NCBI GenBank assembly: GCA_902168105.1
Contig: CABHOY010000049.1
Coordinates: 119,117 to 183,116 of the forward strand
Length of the DNA: 64,000 bases
Origin: an uncultured Flavihumibacter sp.
GTDB taxonomy: Bacteria; Bacteroidota; Bacteroidia; Chitinophagales; Chitinophagaceae
Direction of reading: 5' to 3'
Below, piece by piece: positions 53,863 to 62,794 of this stretch. Below the pieces are notes generated by a model that was given only the letters and a program-made list of their open reading frames with translations, searched no databases and was not told where the DNA came from. Made by a program: the position numbers and the translations under genes. Each line of letters opens with the position of its first letter. The first letter of the stretch is position 1.

Positions 53863-54535
53863 CACTGTTGTTCTGCTGATATGCTGTTTGATGGTTTCAT
53901 GTAAAGAAGCCCGGAAAAGTATTGAAGATACGCTACACCCAAAGTCACAACGGAAAGCAGGATCACCCGATAAGAATGCCTTTTCCTCAACTACCACATT
54001 CTCATCCTCATCCTCAACAGTATCTTCATCCACGCATGAACAAACGTTTACAAGTATATTTAACAGTGCTGAGAACCTCGACAGCATTCAACATGCACTC
54101 TATGATCTGCCTGGCTTTAAAGGAAAGAAGCTGCGCTTCCTGAACGGTCTTTATTTCTATGATTACCGTGGTGGCATGATCTCAATAGATCTCCAGGATC
54201 CAAACAATCCGGAAAATGTGGACACCTATACTTACAGTAATGGAGAATGGAAAATACAAAAGCCGGTAGTGATCACTGGTAATGGACACTTCCCGCTCGA
54301 AATGTTGTTGGCGCCATTGGATGAAGTGAAATTCAGCACGGCAAAAAAGGTATATGATATCGCAGTTGAGAGATCGAAAACAATAGAAGGAGCAGAACCA
54401 ACGCAGCATATTTATTTTACGCAGATCAATGCTGTACATGTAAAAGAATGGTATGTTATGATACGGGGCGCAAGGCGTAACTATCGTATAACATTCGATG
54501 TAAACGGACGCTTAAAAGAAATGCGCAGCATATAG
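53843..54535 (+). CDS. Lipoprotein of unknown function
   Basis: The 230-aa lipoprotein has a lipobox (CLMVSCKEA), then a Ser-rich linker (about 45-65) and a beta-rich mature domain (LYDLPGFKGKKLRFLN and IYFTQINAVHVKEWYV in part). It starts inside the end of the membrane-protein gene (20-bp overlap) and is probably co-expressed with it. No family recognised. Confidence 0.75.
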   Translation: MKTCPYSTVVLLICCLMVSCKEARKSIEDTLHPKSQRKAGSPDKNAFSSTTTFSSSSSTVSSSTHEQTFTSIFNSAENLDSIQHALYDLPGFKGKKLRFLNGLYFYDYRGGMISIDLQDPNNPENVDTYTYSNGEWKIQKPVVITGNGHFPLEMLLAPLDEVKFSTAKKVYDIAVERSKTIEGAEPTQHIYFTQINAVHVKEWYVMIRGARRNYRITFDVNGRLKEMRSI

Positions 54536-54672
54536 AATAAGCCGCCGGTACCCACCTGCGCGTTGGATATATGGCATGCCAGTAGCAGCCATTGTAGTAA
54601 GAATAAAGGTTTTTTCCATTATGAGGGTTTGGTATGCGTTGCTGAATTAGCCGGTATTACTGTTACCGGAGG

Positions 54673-55020
54673 TCATGTCCGTTTAACGCCTTCGACTTCC
54701 ATTAGATAGTCTCCGAAATCATTTATTTTGTCGATAAGTTTAATCGACTTTTTACCCAGATCAGTCAGCATGTAATCTACCCGCGGTGGCTTTGTTTTAT
54801 AAACCTTTCTTGTGACCATACCTTTCTTTTCCAGGTCACGCAACTGACTGTATAACATCTTATCAGTGATATGTGAGATGGTGTTCCTTAAGTCGCCATA
54901 TCTTACTGGTCCTTTGCGCAACGCAAGTAGAATAGGCATTTTCCAGGTACCACCGATAAATGCCATTGTCAGTTCAATAGGGCTGTAATAAAGTCTGCCT
55001 GCATAGGTGAAATTTGTCAT
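54673..55020 (-). CDS. HxlR family transcriptional regulator
   Basis: The 115-aa winged-helix regulator shows the HxlR pattern: SPIELTMAFIGGTWKMPILLAL, RYGDLRNTISHITDKMLYSQLRDLEKKGMV (in part) and PPRVDYMLTDLGKKS. I start at the ATG at 55020; the frame continues upstream but has no HxlR sequence. It is divergent from the VOC-domain gene, 106 bp apart, which it may regulate. Confidence 0.93.
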   Translation of the reverse strand: MTNFTYAGRLYYSPIELTMAFIGGTWKMPILLALRKGPVRYGDLRNTISHITDKMLYSQLRDLEKKGMVTRKVYKTKPPRVDYMLTDLGKKSIKLIDKINDFGDYLMEVEGVKRT

Positions 55021-55126
55021 GGGGTAAAAATACAATTTACCGGTTATTGCGTTTGCTTTACATACAAATAAGTATATAAAGGCAGGTTTATCTAACGGTG
55101 GCTTAACTTGCGGAAAATATTTCAAC

Positions 55127-55837
55127 ATGCCAGAAAGAACTACCAATAGGGAATGGCTCACAATTCCCATTTTGCCGTGTGTATCCGTTGTTGAGACCCT
55201 TGATTTTTGGGAGATGTTGGGATATACCATCACCTATAAACAAACCCGGCCTTATCAGTATGGCGTGGTTGAACGGGGCGGATATGCCCTCCATTTCGGC
55301 TATATAAAGGGAATGGACAAACATACCAATGCCTATACCGGTTGCCTGGTAACAGTGCAGGATGCAGCTGCAGTATACAGTGAATTTACGGATAGGTTTA
55401 AGCAACGTACCGGTAAGGTGCCTCATACCGGTATTCCAAGAATATCGCGGATGAAGCCAGGAACTACGCGTTTCACCTTGACGGATGCATCAGGTAATTC
55501 AATGATCTTTGTTAGTTACGGTGAGCAGGACCAGCAGGATTGGGAGGATGCAGATAACCGCGACCAGGGTAGAATGAAGAGGGCATTAGCGGTTGCAAAA
55601 CGTTTTCGCGATTATAAGAACGATGACGATATGGCTGCCCAGACTTTGGATGTTGCATTGAAACACCGCGATGGTGAAAACCGGCTTGAAGTGGCCGAAG
55701 TAGTGGTAATGCGTATAGAGCTGGCGGATGTAATGAATGATAAAGAAAAGATGGCTGCTTGCAATATCATCTTGCAGCAGTTAGAAATAAAGGAAGATGA
55801 ATTAGCACTTATCAGAAGCAAGCACACAACGAATTAA
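55127..55837 (+). CDS. VOC (bleomycin-resistance-like) protein with helical C-terminal extension
   Basis: The 236-aa protein has a VOC domain at about 12-130 (PCVSVVETLDFWEMLGYTI, FTLTDASGNSMIFVSYG), like bleomycin-binding proteins, and an extra helical domain at about 140-236 with low similarity to TPR-like helices (MKRALAVAKRFRDYKNDDD, NIILQQLEIKEDEL). Bleomycin-resistance proteins bind drugs as dimers. The C-terminal helical part is not usual for the family. Confidence 0.82.
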   Translation: MPERTTNREWLTIPILPCVSVVETLDFWEMLGYTITYKQTRPYQYGVVERGGYALHFGYIKGMDKHTNAYTGCLVTVQDAAAVYSEFTDRFKQRTGKVPHTGIPRISRMKPGTTRFTLTDASGNSMIFVSYGEQDQQDWEDADNRDQGRMKRALAVAKRFRDYKNDDDMAAQTLDVALKHRDGENRLEVAEVVVMRIELADVMNDKEKMAACNIILQQLEIKEDELALIRSKHTTN

Positions 55838-55843
55838 AATTTA

Positions 55844-55870
55844 CTACGGGGCCTTTCCAGGGCCCCGTAG
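55844..55870 (+). terminator. Hairpin between convergent VOC and DoxX genes
   Basis: A 10-bp perfect stem (CTACGGGGCC / GGCCCCGTAG) with a 7-nt loop starts 7 bp after the VOC gene stop. Confidence 0.7.
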
Positions 55871-55919
55871 CAACGAAAGAACTACATTGGTAAACATCTC
55901 CGCTACAGAAGCAGTTGTC

Positions 55920-56294
55920 TTACCGTGCGCCTTCTGTATTTATCTTTGTCAGTTGTGCCAGTGTATACGCCCCCACAGCCATTACAAGATCACGTACCGC
56001 CACATCATAATATCCTCCTCCGATTAAGAGTTGCAGCGCAATACAGATCAGCCATATCATCACAATATAAGCGCCTATCAATGGACGTACGAGCACAATA
56101 ATACCAGCAACAATTTCTATGATGCCCACGATCTTCATAAAGAGAAGCGGATCGAAGGGGATCATACCTTTGTTATTACCAAGATAATCAACCCAGTTTG
56201 TGAGCAGGTTAGTGAATTTGTCCAACCCGGCCACAATAGGAACGAGGCCGAAGGTGAGCTTGAGCGTGGTCTGCAGTTGTTTGACGGTTGCCAT
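55920..56294 (-). CDS. DoxX-like membrane protein
   Basis: The 124-aa protein has four hydrophobic helices of the DoxX/SURF4-like type (GLVPIVAGLDKFTNLL, MKIVGIIEIVAGIIVLVRPLIG, DLVMAVGAYTLAQL). DoxX relatives take part in redox or stress responses, but the function here is unknown. It is divergent from an ECF sigma gene, and a matching promoter lies upstream (56320-56348), so it is a likely sigma target. Confidence 0.85.
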   Translation of the reverse strand: MATVKQLQTTLKLTFGLVPIVAGLDKFTNLLTNWVDYLGNNKGMIPFDPLLFMKIVGIIEIVAGIIVLVRPLIGAYIVMIWLICIALQLLIGGGYYDVAVRDLVMAVGAYTLAQLTKINTEGAR

Positions 56295-56319
56295 GATAAA
56301 ATTACTTTTAGTGTCTTTA

Positions 56320-56348
56320 TTAGAGACAACCTGCTACAAAAGGTTACA
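56320..56348 (-). promoter_or_regulatory. Candidate ECF-sigma promoter of the DoxX gene
   Basis: On the minus strand TGTAACC (56348-56342) is followed after 15 bp by TCTCTAA (56326-56320), 25 bp before the DoxX ATG. The two 7-mers have the same spacing as those upstream of the sigma gene. Confidence 0.55.
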
Positions 56349-56380
56349 AGTTTTTGCTTCTTTTTATTAGGTATTTTTTT

Positions 56381-56409
56381 TGTAACCTTTTTTAAATTAT
56401 TTCATCCAA
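56381..56409 (+). promoter_or_regulatory. Candidate ECF-sigma autoregulatory promoter
   Basis: TGTAACC (56381-56387), 15 bp, then CATCCAA (56403-56409), 32 bp upstream of the sigma ATG. TGTAACC and the flanking A/T form a 12-bp inverted repeat (AAAAGGTTACAA at 56338-56349 with TTGTAACCTTTT at 56380-56391). Confidence 0.55.
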
Positions 56410-56441
56410 CTTCGTAGGTAAAAGATCAACCTGATGTAAAA

Positions 56442-57059
56442 ATGGGCATATTATCCGACGACGAGATCATAGCGAAGATCCTGGAAGGTGAGAAAAGACA
56501 GTACGAAATACTGATCCGCAAGTACAACCAGCGTTTGTACCGCATTGGCATGTCTATACTGGCAGATGAAGCGGAAACAGAAGACGCTATGCAAACAAGC
56601 TACATTAACGCCTATGAGCATCTGGCGGATTTCGAACACCGGGCTTCATTTGGCACCTGGCTTACCCGGATCATGTTGAATCAATGCCTGGAACAAAAGC
56701 GAAAGAAAAAAATAGTCTTCACCAGCTTAGAGCAATCTGACAATGTTATGAATACGAAAACACCCGCCAGCGAACTGGTTAATAAAGAGCTGAGTAGTAT
56801 CCTGGAACAAGCCATTAATCAGTTGCCGGAAAAGTACCGGCTTGTTTTTGTGTTGAGGGAAATGGAAACTATGTCCGTACGTGAGACGTCGGAAGCCCTG
56901 AATATAGAAGAGCCCAACGTAAAGGTGCGCCTGAACCGTGCGAAAGCTATGCTGAGAGAGAATTTAAATAGTTACATGAAAGATCGGGTATATAGTTTCC
57001 ATCTCGTGAAATGCGACCGCATTGTAAAAAAAGTATTCGATCACCTCAATATCAGTTAG
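56442..57059 (+). CDS. ECF-type RNA polymerase sigma factor
   Basis: The 205-aa sigma-70 factor has region 2 (YEILIRKYNQRLYRIGMSIL, DAMQTSYINAYEHLADFEHRASFGTWLTRI in part) and region 4 (QLPEKYRLVFVLREMETMSVRETSEALNIEEPNVKVRLNRAK in part). There is an unusual extension of about 25 residues after region 4 (VYSFHLVKCDRIVKKVF) that may bind a partner. No anti-sigma gene is adjacent. It is divergent from DoxX, with mirror-image promoter elements between them. Confidence 0.93.
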   Translation: MGILSDDEIIAKILEGEKRQYEILIRKYNQRLYRIGMSILADEAETEDAMQTSYINAYEHLADFEHRASFGTWLTRIMLNQCLEQKRKKKIVFTSLEQSDNVMNTKTPASELVNKELSSILEQAINQLPEKYRLVFVLREMETMSVRETSEALNIEEPNVKVRLNRAKAMLRENLNSYMKDRVYSFHLVKCDRIVKKVFDHLNIS

Positions 57060-57348
57060 TATACCCCACAGTTTAAGCTTTGCCGGAACATTCACTTTAC
57101 TGATAAGGTTAAAGTGTAAATAATATTAATCGGACGTAATAATCATGTTTTTAGGCCGGTTACGAACCGGAATGCCCGTTTCACTAACTTAGATCATCCA
57201 GCACTTTTCTTTTCATTAACGTTGTGACACCAAAATAACTACGTTTCCTACAACCGGTAACATCCCCCGTTTTTCATTTTCTGTTCTCACTGAGCAGAAT
57301 ACAACCCGTTTGCATTATTTCTAATTTTTCATTGTTTAAATTCTACTT

Positions 57349-58116
57349 ATGAAAGCATTCTCAACAACACTATCATGCGTCGCTCTTTTTGTTCTAAGCC
57401 TCTTATTGACAGCCTGTAAAAAAGATGATCATTACCCTCCTGGCGGTCAATACTGTCGCGTACATCAGGTGATCGGTCGTATCGGTTACGAGCAGGACAC
57501 CATCACCATAAAATATAATAATAAAGGAAACCCTGTAGAAATGAACAGGACATATGTTACTACCGGTAGTCCGCGTTACGTATTTAAATACGACAAACGT
57601 GACCGGTTGATAGAACTGTTAGGTATGTACAACCTTCCCGCCAGTTATGAGATGAGGTTCCGCTATGCATACGACTATAAGGACCGGATATCCAGCGACA
57701 CCGTATATACGCTTGGTTTTATAGATCTTCCCAACCGGGTCGAGTATATCCGGGAATATTCATATGACCATAAAGACCGGTTGATCCGGATGAAACATAA
57801 AAATCCGAACCATCCTGATTCCCGGTGGACATACAGCTATCATTATAACCAGCAGGGAAATCTTGAAAAGGTAACAAACGAATACGGAAGTGAGGTTCCT
57901 TTATTCTCTTTTGATTATGACGATAAGATCAACATCAATAGCCTTCATCCGATATGGCAGTTTCTAAGCAGCGACTACAGTCGTAATAACATTAGTATAG
58001 TAACGTCCTACAACGCCAAGGGCTTGCCGATTGCATTTGATCAGGGAGAAAAAAGGGAAGGCCATTTCGCAAACATTGCATTTCATAATATAGCTGTATC
58101 CTACGAGTGCCGTTAA
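57349..58116 (+). CDS. Lipoprotein with YD-repeat-like strands
   Basis: The 255-aa lipoprotein has a lipobox (LLLTACKKDD) and a beta-rich domain with repeated turns of the kind YDKRDRLIEL, YDHKDRLIRM, YNQQGNLEKV, which resemble YD/RHS-type repeats (DUF4595-like). No function is known. It is a single gene 289 bp after the sigma gene; the gap holds no visible features. Confidence 0.8.
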   Translation: MKAFSTTLSCVALFVLSLLLTACKKDDHYPPGGQYCRVHQVIGRIGYEQDTITIKYNNKGNPVEMNRTYVTTGSPRYVFKYDKRDRLIELLGMYNLPASYEMRFRYAYDYKDRISSDTVYTLGFIDLPNRVEYIREYSYDHKDRLIRMKHKNPNHPDSRWTYSYHYNQQGNLEKVTNEYGSEVPLFSFDYDDKININSLHPIWQFLSSDYSRNNISIVTSYNAKGLPIAFDQGEKREGHFANIAFHNIAVSYECR

Positions 58117-58141
58117 CCAAACAGCTGCTTCGATTTAAGAT

Positions 58142-58174
58142 AAAGGAGCCCGCAAAATTGCCGGCTCTTTTATC
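58142..58174 (+). terminator. Terminator between YD-repeat lipoprotein and DJ-1-like gene
   Basis: AAAGGAGCC pairs with GGCTCTTTT (one wobble) around a 12-nt loop, followed by ATC. The two genes are convergent. Confidence 0.7.
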
Positions 58175-58190
58175 TTCCCGTAAGTGATCC

Positions 58191-58898
58191 TTACACTTCT
58201 TTTTCAACCAGCTCTTCTGCATATTTAAGCAGGGTGTCGGCAGCCAAAACGGAGGACGCTGGATTTTGTCCGGTGATCAATACCCCCTCCTGGGTTACAA
58301 AAGGTTTCCAGTTTTCGCCTTTCTGGAAATTCGCACCTCTTTCTATCAGCATGTCTTCCAAAAGAAAAGGTACTACCTCTGTTAATTCTACCGCTGCTTC
58401 TTCATCATTGGTAAATGCTGCGATCTTTTTACCCTTGACAAGCCATTCACCGTCCGGGGTTTTTACATTCTTTAATGCCACCGGAGCATGGCAGACCAGT
58501 GCGACAGGCTTGCCATTGTTATAAAATGATTCAATGAGTTTTATGGAATCCTTATTATCGGGAAGGTCCCACATCGGACCATGCCCACCAGGATAGAAGA
58601 TTGCATCGAAATCACTTTCAGAAACACTACTCAACGGGACAGTATTACTTAACTTGTCTTGTGTTTCCTTATCACTGTAATATCGCTTCGTCGCTTCTGT
58701 CTGATTTTCCGGAAGATCGCTCTTAGGGTCAATAGGGGCCTGCCCACCTTTGGGTGATGCAATAACAATTTCTTTTCCAAGATCATGAAACTTGTAATAA
58801 GGAGCGGCGAACTCCTCAATCCAGAGACCGGTCTTTTTACCGGTATTGCCCAACTCCTCATGAGAGGTGACAACGAACAGAATTTTCTCAATTTTCAT
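58191..58898 (-). CDS. DJ-1/PfpI superfamily protein (Hsp31-like)
   Basis: The 235-aa protein has the class I glutamine amidotransferase-like fold. The nucleophile Cys is in LVCHAPVALK, the acid region is near FYPGGHGPMWDL, and KKTGLWIEEFAAPY lies near the N-terminus. Hsp31/HchA-like members act as glyoxalase III or as chaperones/deglycases; which applies here is not known. A single gene. Upstream the long gap to the next gene shows no feature. Confidence 0.9.
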   Translation of the reverse strand: MKIEKILFVVTSHEELGNTGKKTGLWIEEFAAPYYKFHDLGKEIVIASPKGGQAPIDPKSDLPENQTEATKRYYSDKETQDKLSNTVPLSSVSESDFDAIFYPGGHGPMWDLPDNKDSIKLIESFYNNGKPVALVCHAPVALKNVKTPDGEWLVKGKKIAAFTNDEEAAVELTEVVPFLLEDMLIERGANFQKGENWKPFVTQEGVLITGQNPASSVLAADTLLKYAEELVEKEV

Positions 58899-59221
58899 AA
58901 AACTTCTGATTTTTAGATTAATGTGTTATTTCATCTGAATTTTGTAGGCAATCCTGAAGACGGAGGTGTGAGAGGACATATGTACCCACAGGTGCTCTAT
59001 TAGATTGGCCCGGACATTTATGACATGATCATAAACGTACCTTAACAAACACCTCATCGTGAAAATTGTTTTTGACAACTTTTTTACCATTCAACTGACA
59101 TGTACCTGTGGTCTTCACAACGGGGCGGAGGATTTATAAAAGTTAATCACTAATTAAGCGAATTATTAATCCTTTTATTAAGCCGCCACTTATTACTTTG
59201 TAGTAAACCAAATCCACGTAT
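58899..59221. other. 323-bp divergent intergenic region
   Basis: It lies between the DJ-1-like gene and the GH99-like gene. No coding sequence or convincing hairpin was seen. The text TTACTTTG about 30 bp before the GH99-like start is one base short of the TAnnTTTG pattern. Confidence 0.4.
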
Positions 59222-61348
59222 ATGCGGAGAAAAATGTTACAATTCCTATTGATTGCAACCCTGTTTTGCAACCCTTTATTTTCTTTAGCCCAGGTGGCCC
59301 CTATCGCTCAGTCTGTTACCGGAAGAGTGATCTGTGGTTACCAGGCCTGGTTTAACACTTTTGGAGACGGCTCACCGGTAGCCCGTTGGCGGCATTGGTC
59401 AGCCGGTCAGTATCAATCCAATAACGGCGTGCCCGCTCCCGGAGCTATTACCTTTGAAGCTTATCCTGATGTCACAGAGTATGCCCCCGGTAACCTGTTC
59501 CAGACTTCCCTCGGCAACCTGAATAATGGTCAGCCGTCAAAACTCTTTTCTTCCTGGTATTACAACGTGATCGACCTGCATTTCAAATGGATGCAGGACA
59601 ATGGCATCGACGGAGCGGCACTGCAACGCTTCCTCGGCGAAACCCGGGACGGCGTATTCCGTACAAACCGGGATAGCGTTACCCAGCGACTGCGCCGTGC
59701 TGCGGAAAAATACCAGCGCTCCTTTTACATTATGTATGACATGAGCGCCGACGATACGACCTACTTTAAGAACGACTGGCTGCACATTGAAAACGACCTG
59801 AACGTAGTAAACTCACCTTACTATGCACATCAGGATGGTAAACCCGTGGTATGCATCTGGGGCTTCGGTTTGACAGACCGTGTGAGCGCTCCGGCCAACA
59901 GCCTGGCTATCATCAACTGGCTGAAAGCTAAAGGATACTATGTGATAGGAGGGGTGCCTACCTACTGGCGCACAGGCGTGAATGATACACATCCCGGTTA
60001 TAGTGCCGTATTTGATGCATTCGATATGATCTCCCCCTGGTCTGTAGGCCGTTTCGGAGATAACACCGGTGCGGACAATTTCAAGAATAATCAGATAGTG
60101 CCGGACCTTGCTTATTGCAATACGCATAACATCGACTACCAGCCTGTGATCTTCTCCGGTTTTGCCTGGAGCAACTGGAACGGCGGTACACGTAACCAGA
60201 TATCCCGCAACAAAGGGGAGTTCTTCTGGCGCCAGTTATATAACATCAGGAACGCAGGCCTCAGTACAGCATATATCGCTATGTTTGATGAATATGATGA
60301 AGGTACCAACATTATGAAAATGGCCGACAGCTATTTTGCCGTGCCTAACAACCAGTACTTCCTGACCAGCAGTGCAGACGGTACTTATATCGGCTCCGAC
60401 TTTTACCTGCGCCTTGTCGGCCGTGCAACCCAGGTGCTGAAGGGGGATCAGCCCCTGACCACCAACGTGCCCATACCTTATTCTACCGCCCCCCTCTGGT
60501 TCCGCACCAGCGTGGAAGCTGATTACGACGCTATGTTAATCTGGACGAACAGCGCCGACCCCAGCTCTGTACCGCAAAATGTGAGCGCTCCCTTGTGTGG
60601 CGTGGTAACCGGCGAAACCAGTCATACCGGCCCCTCATCTATCCGTGTAAGCGGAACTGATAATTCAACCGGTACGTCTTACTACTATTTCAGGGCCTTT
60701 GACGTGAACATACCCGTAAACGCAGCTACCAAACTGAGTTTCTGGACCTATCCGACCAACAACCTGTCCCGTTATGTAACGGTCGACCTGGTAATGACAG
60801 ACGGCACTACCCTGCGGGATATTGGTGCTACCGACCAGAATGGGACTTCCATGCATCCAGGAGCAGGCCATGGTGTAGTAAATAACTGGCGCCGCATCTT
60901 CAGTAATATCGGTAGCTGGCTGAATGGAAAGACCATCGACCGCATCATGATCGCCTATGATCATGGCGGAGAGACCGGCAGTTTTAAAACTTATATAGAA
61001 GATATAATTATCAGCGATACGATCACGGTAAATAGCCCACTCAGGACGGCGGCCGTAACTGAGGCCAATGCTAAAACGGCTATAGATGAAAGCAGCTTAT
61101 CAGGATCGCTTCAGGTGTATCCGCAGCCCGCTACTAACACCGCTATCCTCAAATTCCGGAATGGATGGAAAGGAAACGGCGTGGTGACCATCCTCAATGT
61201 GAATGGGACCGCAGCCGGTCAGCAGGTCATCAACATAGAAGGCGGCCAGGCAAGCCTGCCGGTAAGTGAACTGCGGTCAGGGATGTATTTTTTACGTGTG
61301 GAGCAGAAGGGGAGAAGTGTGACCCAGAAGTTAGTTGTAACACATTAG
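59222..61348 (+). CDS. GH99-like glycoside hydrolase with T9SS sorting domain
   Basis: The 708-aa protein has a signal peptide and a catalytic part at about 30-390 of the GH99-like (also GH71/xylosidase-arabinosidase-like) type: GRVICGYQAWF near the start, WMQDNGIDGAALQRF, and YIAMFDEYDEGTNIM. GH99 enzymes act on alpha-mannans, but GH99-like members are broader. A beta-sandwich domain (about 430-600) and a T9SS type A sorting domain (VYPQPATNTAI, GMYFLRV) follow. It is probably secreted or cell-surface glycan hydrolysis. Confidence 0.86.
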   Translation: MRRKMLQFLLIATLFCNPLFSLAQVAPIAQSVTGRVICGYQAWFNTFGDGSPVARWRHWSAGQYQSNNGVPAPGAITFEAYPDVTEYAPGNLFQTSLGNLNNGQPSKLFSSWYYNVIDLHFKWMQDNGIDGAALQRFLGETRDGVFRTNRDSVTQRLRRAAEKYQRSFYIMYDMSADDTTYFKNDWLHIENDLNVVNSPYYAHQDGKPVVCIWGFGLTDRVSAPANSLAIINWLKAKGYYVIGGVPTYWRTGVNDTHPGYSAVFDAFDMISPWSVGRFGDNTGADNFKNNQIVPDLAYCNTHNIDYQPVIFSGFAWSNWNGGTRNQISRNKGEFFWRQLYNIRNAGLSTAYIAMFDEYDEGTNIMKMADSYFAVPNNQYFLTSSADGTYIGSDFYLRLVGRATQVLKGDQPLTTNVPIPYSTAPLWFRTSVEADYDAMLIWTNSADPSSVPQNVSAPLCGVVTGETSHTGPSSIRVSGTDNSTGTSYYYFRAFDVNIPVNAATKLSFWTYPTNNLSRYVTVDLVMTDGTTLRDIGATDQNGTSMHPGAGHGVVNNWRRIFSNIGSWLNGKTIDRIMIAYDHGGETGSFKTYIEDIIISDTITVNSPLRTAAVTEANAKTAIDESSLSGSLQVYPQPATNTAILKFRNGWKGNGVVTILNVNGTAAGQQVINIEGGQASLPVSELRSGMYFLRVEQKGRSVTQKLVVTH

Positions 61349-61369
61349 GAAATTGCTATACTGTTGTAA

Positions 61370-61406
61370 AAACGGCTGCCCTTTATTACCAGGGGCAGCC
61401 GTTTAA
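61370..61406 (+). terminator. Terminator of GH99-like gene
   Basis: The stem AAACGGCTGCC / GGCAGCCGTTT (11 bp) with a loop of about 13 nt lies 21 bp after the stop. Confidence 0.82.
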
Positions 61407-61591
61407 TTAAGCAGGATTTTTCGAAATTTTCTAAATCTGATTCGGGTAAGGGTATACGTTTGCACATATAAGATTAGTCCCACTTGGATATTTGAAAATG
61501 TTTCATATGACCTGTTTAGAAAATCTTCAATCTTGCCATAAAATGCTCTTCTGAGCTTGTGTTAAATTTGCATCTAACCAAAACATCTTCA

Positions 61592-62356
61592 GTGGCAAGA
61601 CAAACTTCTTTGATAACCTTTACCGGCAAGCTCGGTAATATGATCGGTTATCGTCGTAATGGCAAATACTTTCTCCGCAGCGCCCCGGAAAGCGTAAGGC
61701 AGACATTCGCAACATGCCGTGCCGCACGGCGATTCGGCATGGCCAGCAGGAAAGGCGCGCTTATCCGTAGCGCCTTCATGGAGGAACTGGATGTGCATTG
61801 CGATAACAGTCATATCAACCGGTTAAATAAAACATTGATTCAGGCGGGCAGAAATAACACAGAGGCAATAACAGGCTTCCGGTTCAATCAGCATACCGGT
61901 ATAGACAGGTTCTTCCAGATAGCGCCCAAACTGTCCAGGGATGAAATATTGCACATTCCAGCACAAACACTGCCGCAGGCCAAAGGCATTACGGCGCTGG
62001 AAGTAAAAGTGGTCGCTGTCCGTATCAACTTCGCAGAACATCGCATCGTTAATACAGATGCTGTAATGATCACTATTGACCTGCGGGAACCTTTTGCCGG
62101 TGCGGCAATCCCTGTGAATGTCCCCGGCAAAGGTACACTCATCGTGACTTTACAGGTAAGAGGAATGTACGATGAATGCCCTTCGGCCAACGCAAAATAT
62201 ATGGCTGCCGACATTGTTGCCGTATCAGTGCCGCAGATACCGCAGCTTATTCACAAGTCCCGATATCCCCGCCAGTCTGTACTCCCGCCATATCACAGGA
62301 CGTTATCAGTACCTGCAGACAATTATCCTGCTCAACCTGTTATTCAACGCGAATAA
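61592..62356 (+). CDS. Conserved hypothetical protein (MARQ...FTGKLGNMIGYRR family)
   Basis: The 254-aa protein begins with a short motif-like N-terminus (ARQTSLITFTGKLGNMIGYR) that I recognise from a widespread, uncharacterised Bacteroidota family, followed by CRAARRFGMASRKGALIRSAF. I start it at GTG 61592, which gives MARQTS; a frame from 61559 is also open. The middle (about 135-225) looks beta-rich. No signal peptide. Function unknown. The C-terminal 40 residues are Pro-rich and may be a natural tail. Confidence 0.65.
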   Translation: MARQTSLITFTGKLGNMIGYRRNGKYFLRSAPESVRQTFATCRAARRFGMASRKGALIRSAFMEELDVHCDNSHINRLNKTLIQAGRNNTEAITGFRFNQHTGIDRFFQIAPKLSRDEILHIPAQTLPQAKGITALEVKVVAVRINFAEHRIVNTDAVMITIDLREPFAGAAIPVNVPGKGTLIVTLQVRGMYDECPSANAKYMAADIVAVSVPQIPQLIHKSRYPRQSVLPPYHRTLSVPADNYPAQPVIQRE

Positions 62357-62794
62357 AGGCCTGTTGCCGCCTGAGAGATGTATTTTGGTGATAGATATCC
62401 ATTGAACGTTACAACCCGCGAATACCTTTGAACATCGGACGCTTCTGTCTTTCTACCTGCAATCCGGCTTGTGGACCACATCGCCATTGTCTCAACAGAC
62501 CTTCTCACACTTTATCATTGATTTCTGCAGCAACAGGCGTCCGGAAAATGAATTCCGGATCAAGTCCACCTTCCCAGCAGTGATACTACGGCCATGATAG
62601 TATGATCTGCCTGCGTACAGGCTATATTTCATCGTATTTACTACCTATCGAACTTTATTCTATCCGAACTGTTAATGTGGTGGTATTGATCCTGAATATA
62701 TATGAACCTGTGTACCCTGGTCGTGCAAAATAACCATCAACCACAATAAACAATCAATTTAATCCCGTTATTTCCTCATCTCAAAACCATAACT
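62357..62794. other. 438-bp intergenic region
   Basis: It lies between the hypothetical gene and the lipase gene. A 61-codon open frame without an ATG runs from 62406 to about 62600, with no recognisable protein family. No hairpin or clear promoter was seen. Confidence 0.4.

Noticed and set aside
62406..62600. Open frame of about 61 codons with plausible codon use but no ATG between the hypothetical and lipase genes
   Set aside because: No start codon, no family match; listed only as a possible fragment.
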